From: Lachnospiraceae bacterium UBA7598
GTDB lineage: Bacteria; Bacillota; Clostridia; Lachnospirales; Lachnospiraceae
NCBI GenBank assembly: GCA_002474415.1
Contig: DLQV01000078.1
Location: forward strand, 1 to 13,580
Length of the DNA stretch: 13,580 nucleotides
Direction of reading: 5' to 3'
Part shown: positions 13,575 to 13,580 of the stretch, in pieces
How positions within the stretch are numbered: position 1 is the first letter of the stretch
Layout: each line of letters begins with the position of its first letter
Program-made: the position numbers and the translations under genes
Notes under the pieces: generated by a model
Databases searched by the model: none
The model's input: only the letters and a program-made list of their open reading frames with translations
Told to the model about the DNA's origin: nothing

Positions 13575-13580
13575 AAATAA

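Overview
The window looks like a chromosomal segment of a Clostridia bacterium, most likely a Lachnospiraceae-type gut anaerobe. The evidence is a SCIFF (ranthipeptide) precursor with its radical SAM maturase, a fused SecDF, a short-chain crotonase, FCD-type GntR regulators, AGGAGG ribosome sites and typical sigma-A promoters. Genus cannot be fixed from sequence alone. No tRNA, rRNA, CRISPR array, insertion sequence, phage gene or origin was seen. No stretch over 300 bases lacks a gene.

Layout. Everything from 1 to 12877 is on the minus strand, so transcription runs right to left. At the right end a single plus-strand gene (13018-13521, unrecognised membrane-anchored protein with a strong terminator) diverges from a lipoprotein gene. 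Leftward from there: a secreted lipoprotein with a trigger-factor-like FKBP plus chaperone architecture (11660-12877), asnS (10222-11613), a small multi-pass membrane protein resembling TIGR04086 (9754-10158), scfA encoding the SCIFF peptide (9510-9653), scfB its maturase (8040-9395), and secDF (5715-8018), closed by a terminator. scfA has its own extended -10 promoter. Two strong hairpins separate scfA from scfB.

A second operon follows: glyA, serS and a 60-residue protein with an Mrp/NBP35-like cysteine motif (5591 down to 2844). Next come a cytosolic zinc-phospholipase-C-like protein (2122-2709) and a monocistronic crotonase gene (1148-1951), each followed by a hairpin terminator. At the left edge two FCD-type GntR regulators overlap by 14 bases; the second runs off the window.

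How they work together. The scfA-scfB-secDF block makes and thioether-crosslinks a cysteine-rich peptide next to an export motor. The lipoprotein foldase and the small membrane protein upstream give the right half of the window an export and envelope theme, although shared function is inference. glyA and serS pair serine/glycine interconversion with serine charging. The crotonase supplies the 3-hydroxybutyryl-CoA dehydration step of butyrate-type metabolism and may be a target of the neighbouring GntR pair.

The observations most worth a second look are the scfA-scfB intergenic hairpins and the seventh cysteine of SCIFF, the secreted trigger-factor-like lipoprotein, the stand-alone Mrp-like cysteine miniprotein, the degenerate-plus-intact GntR pair, and repeats placed exactly over several promoters. 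I did not find a clearly new multi-gene system.
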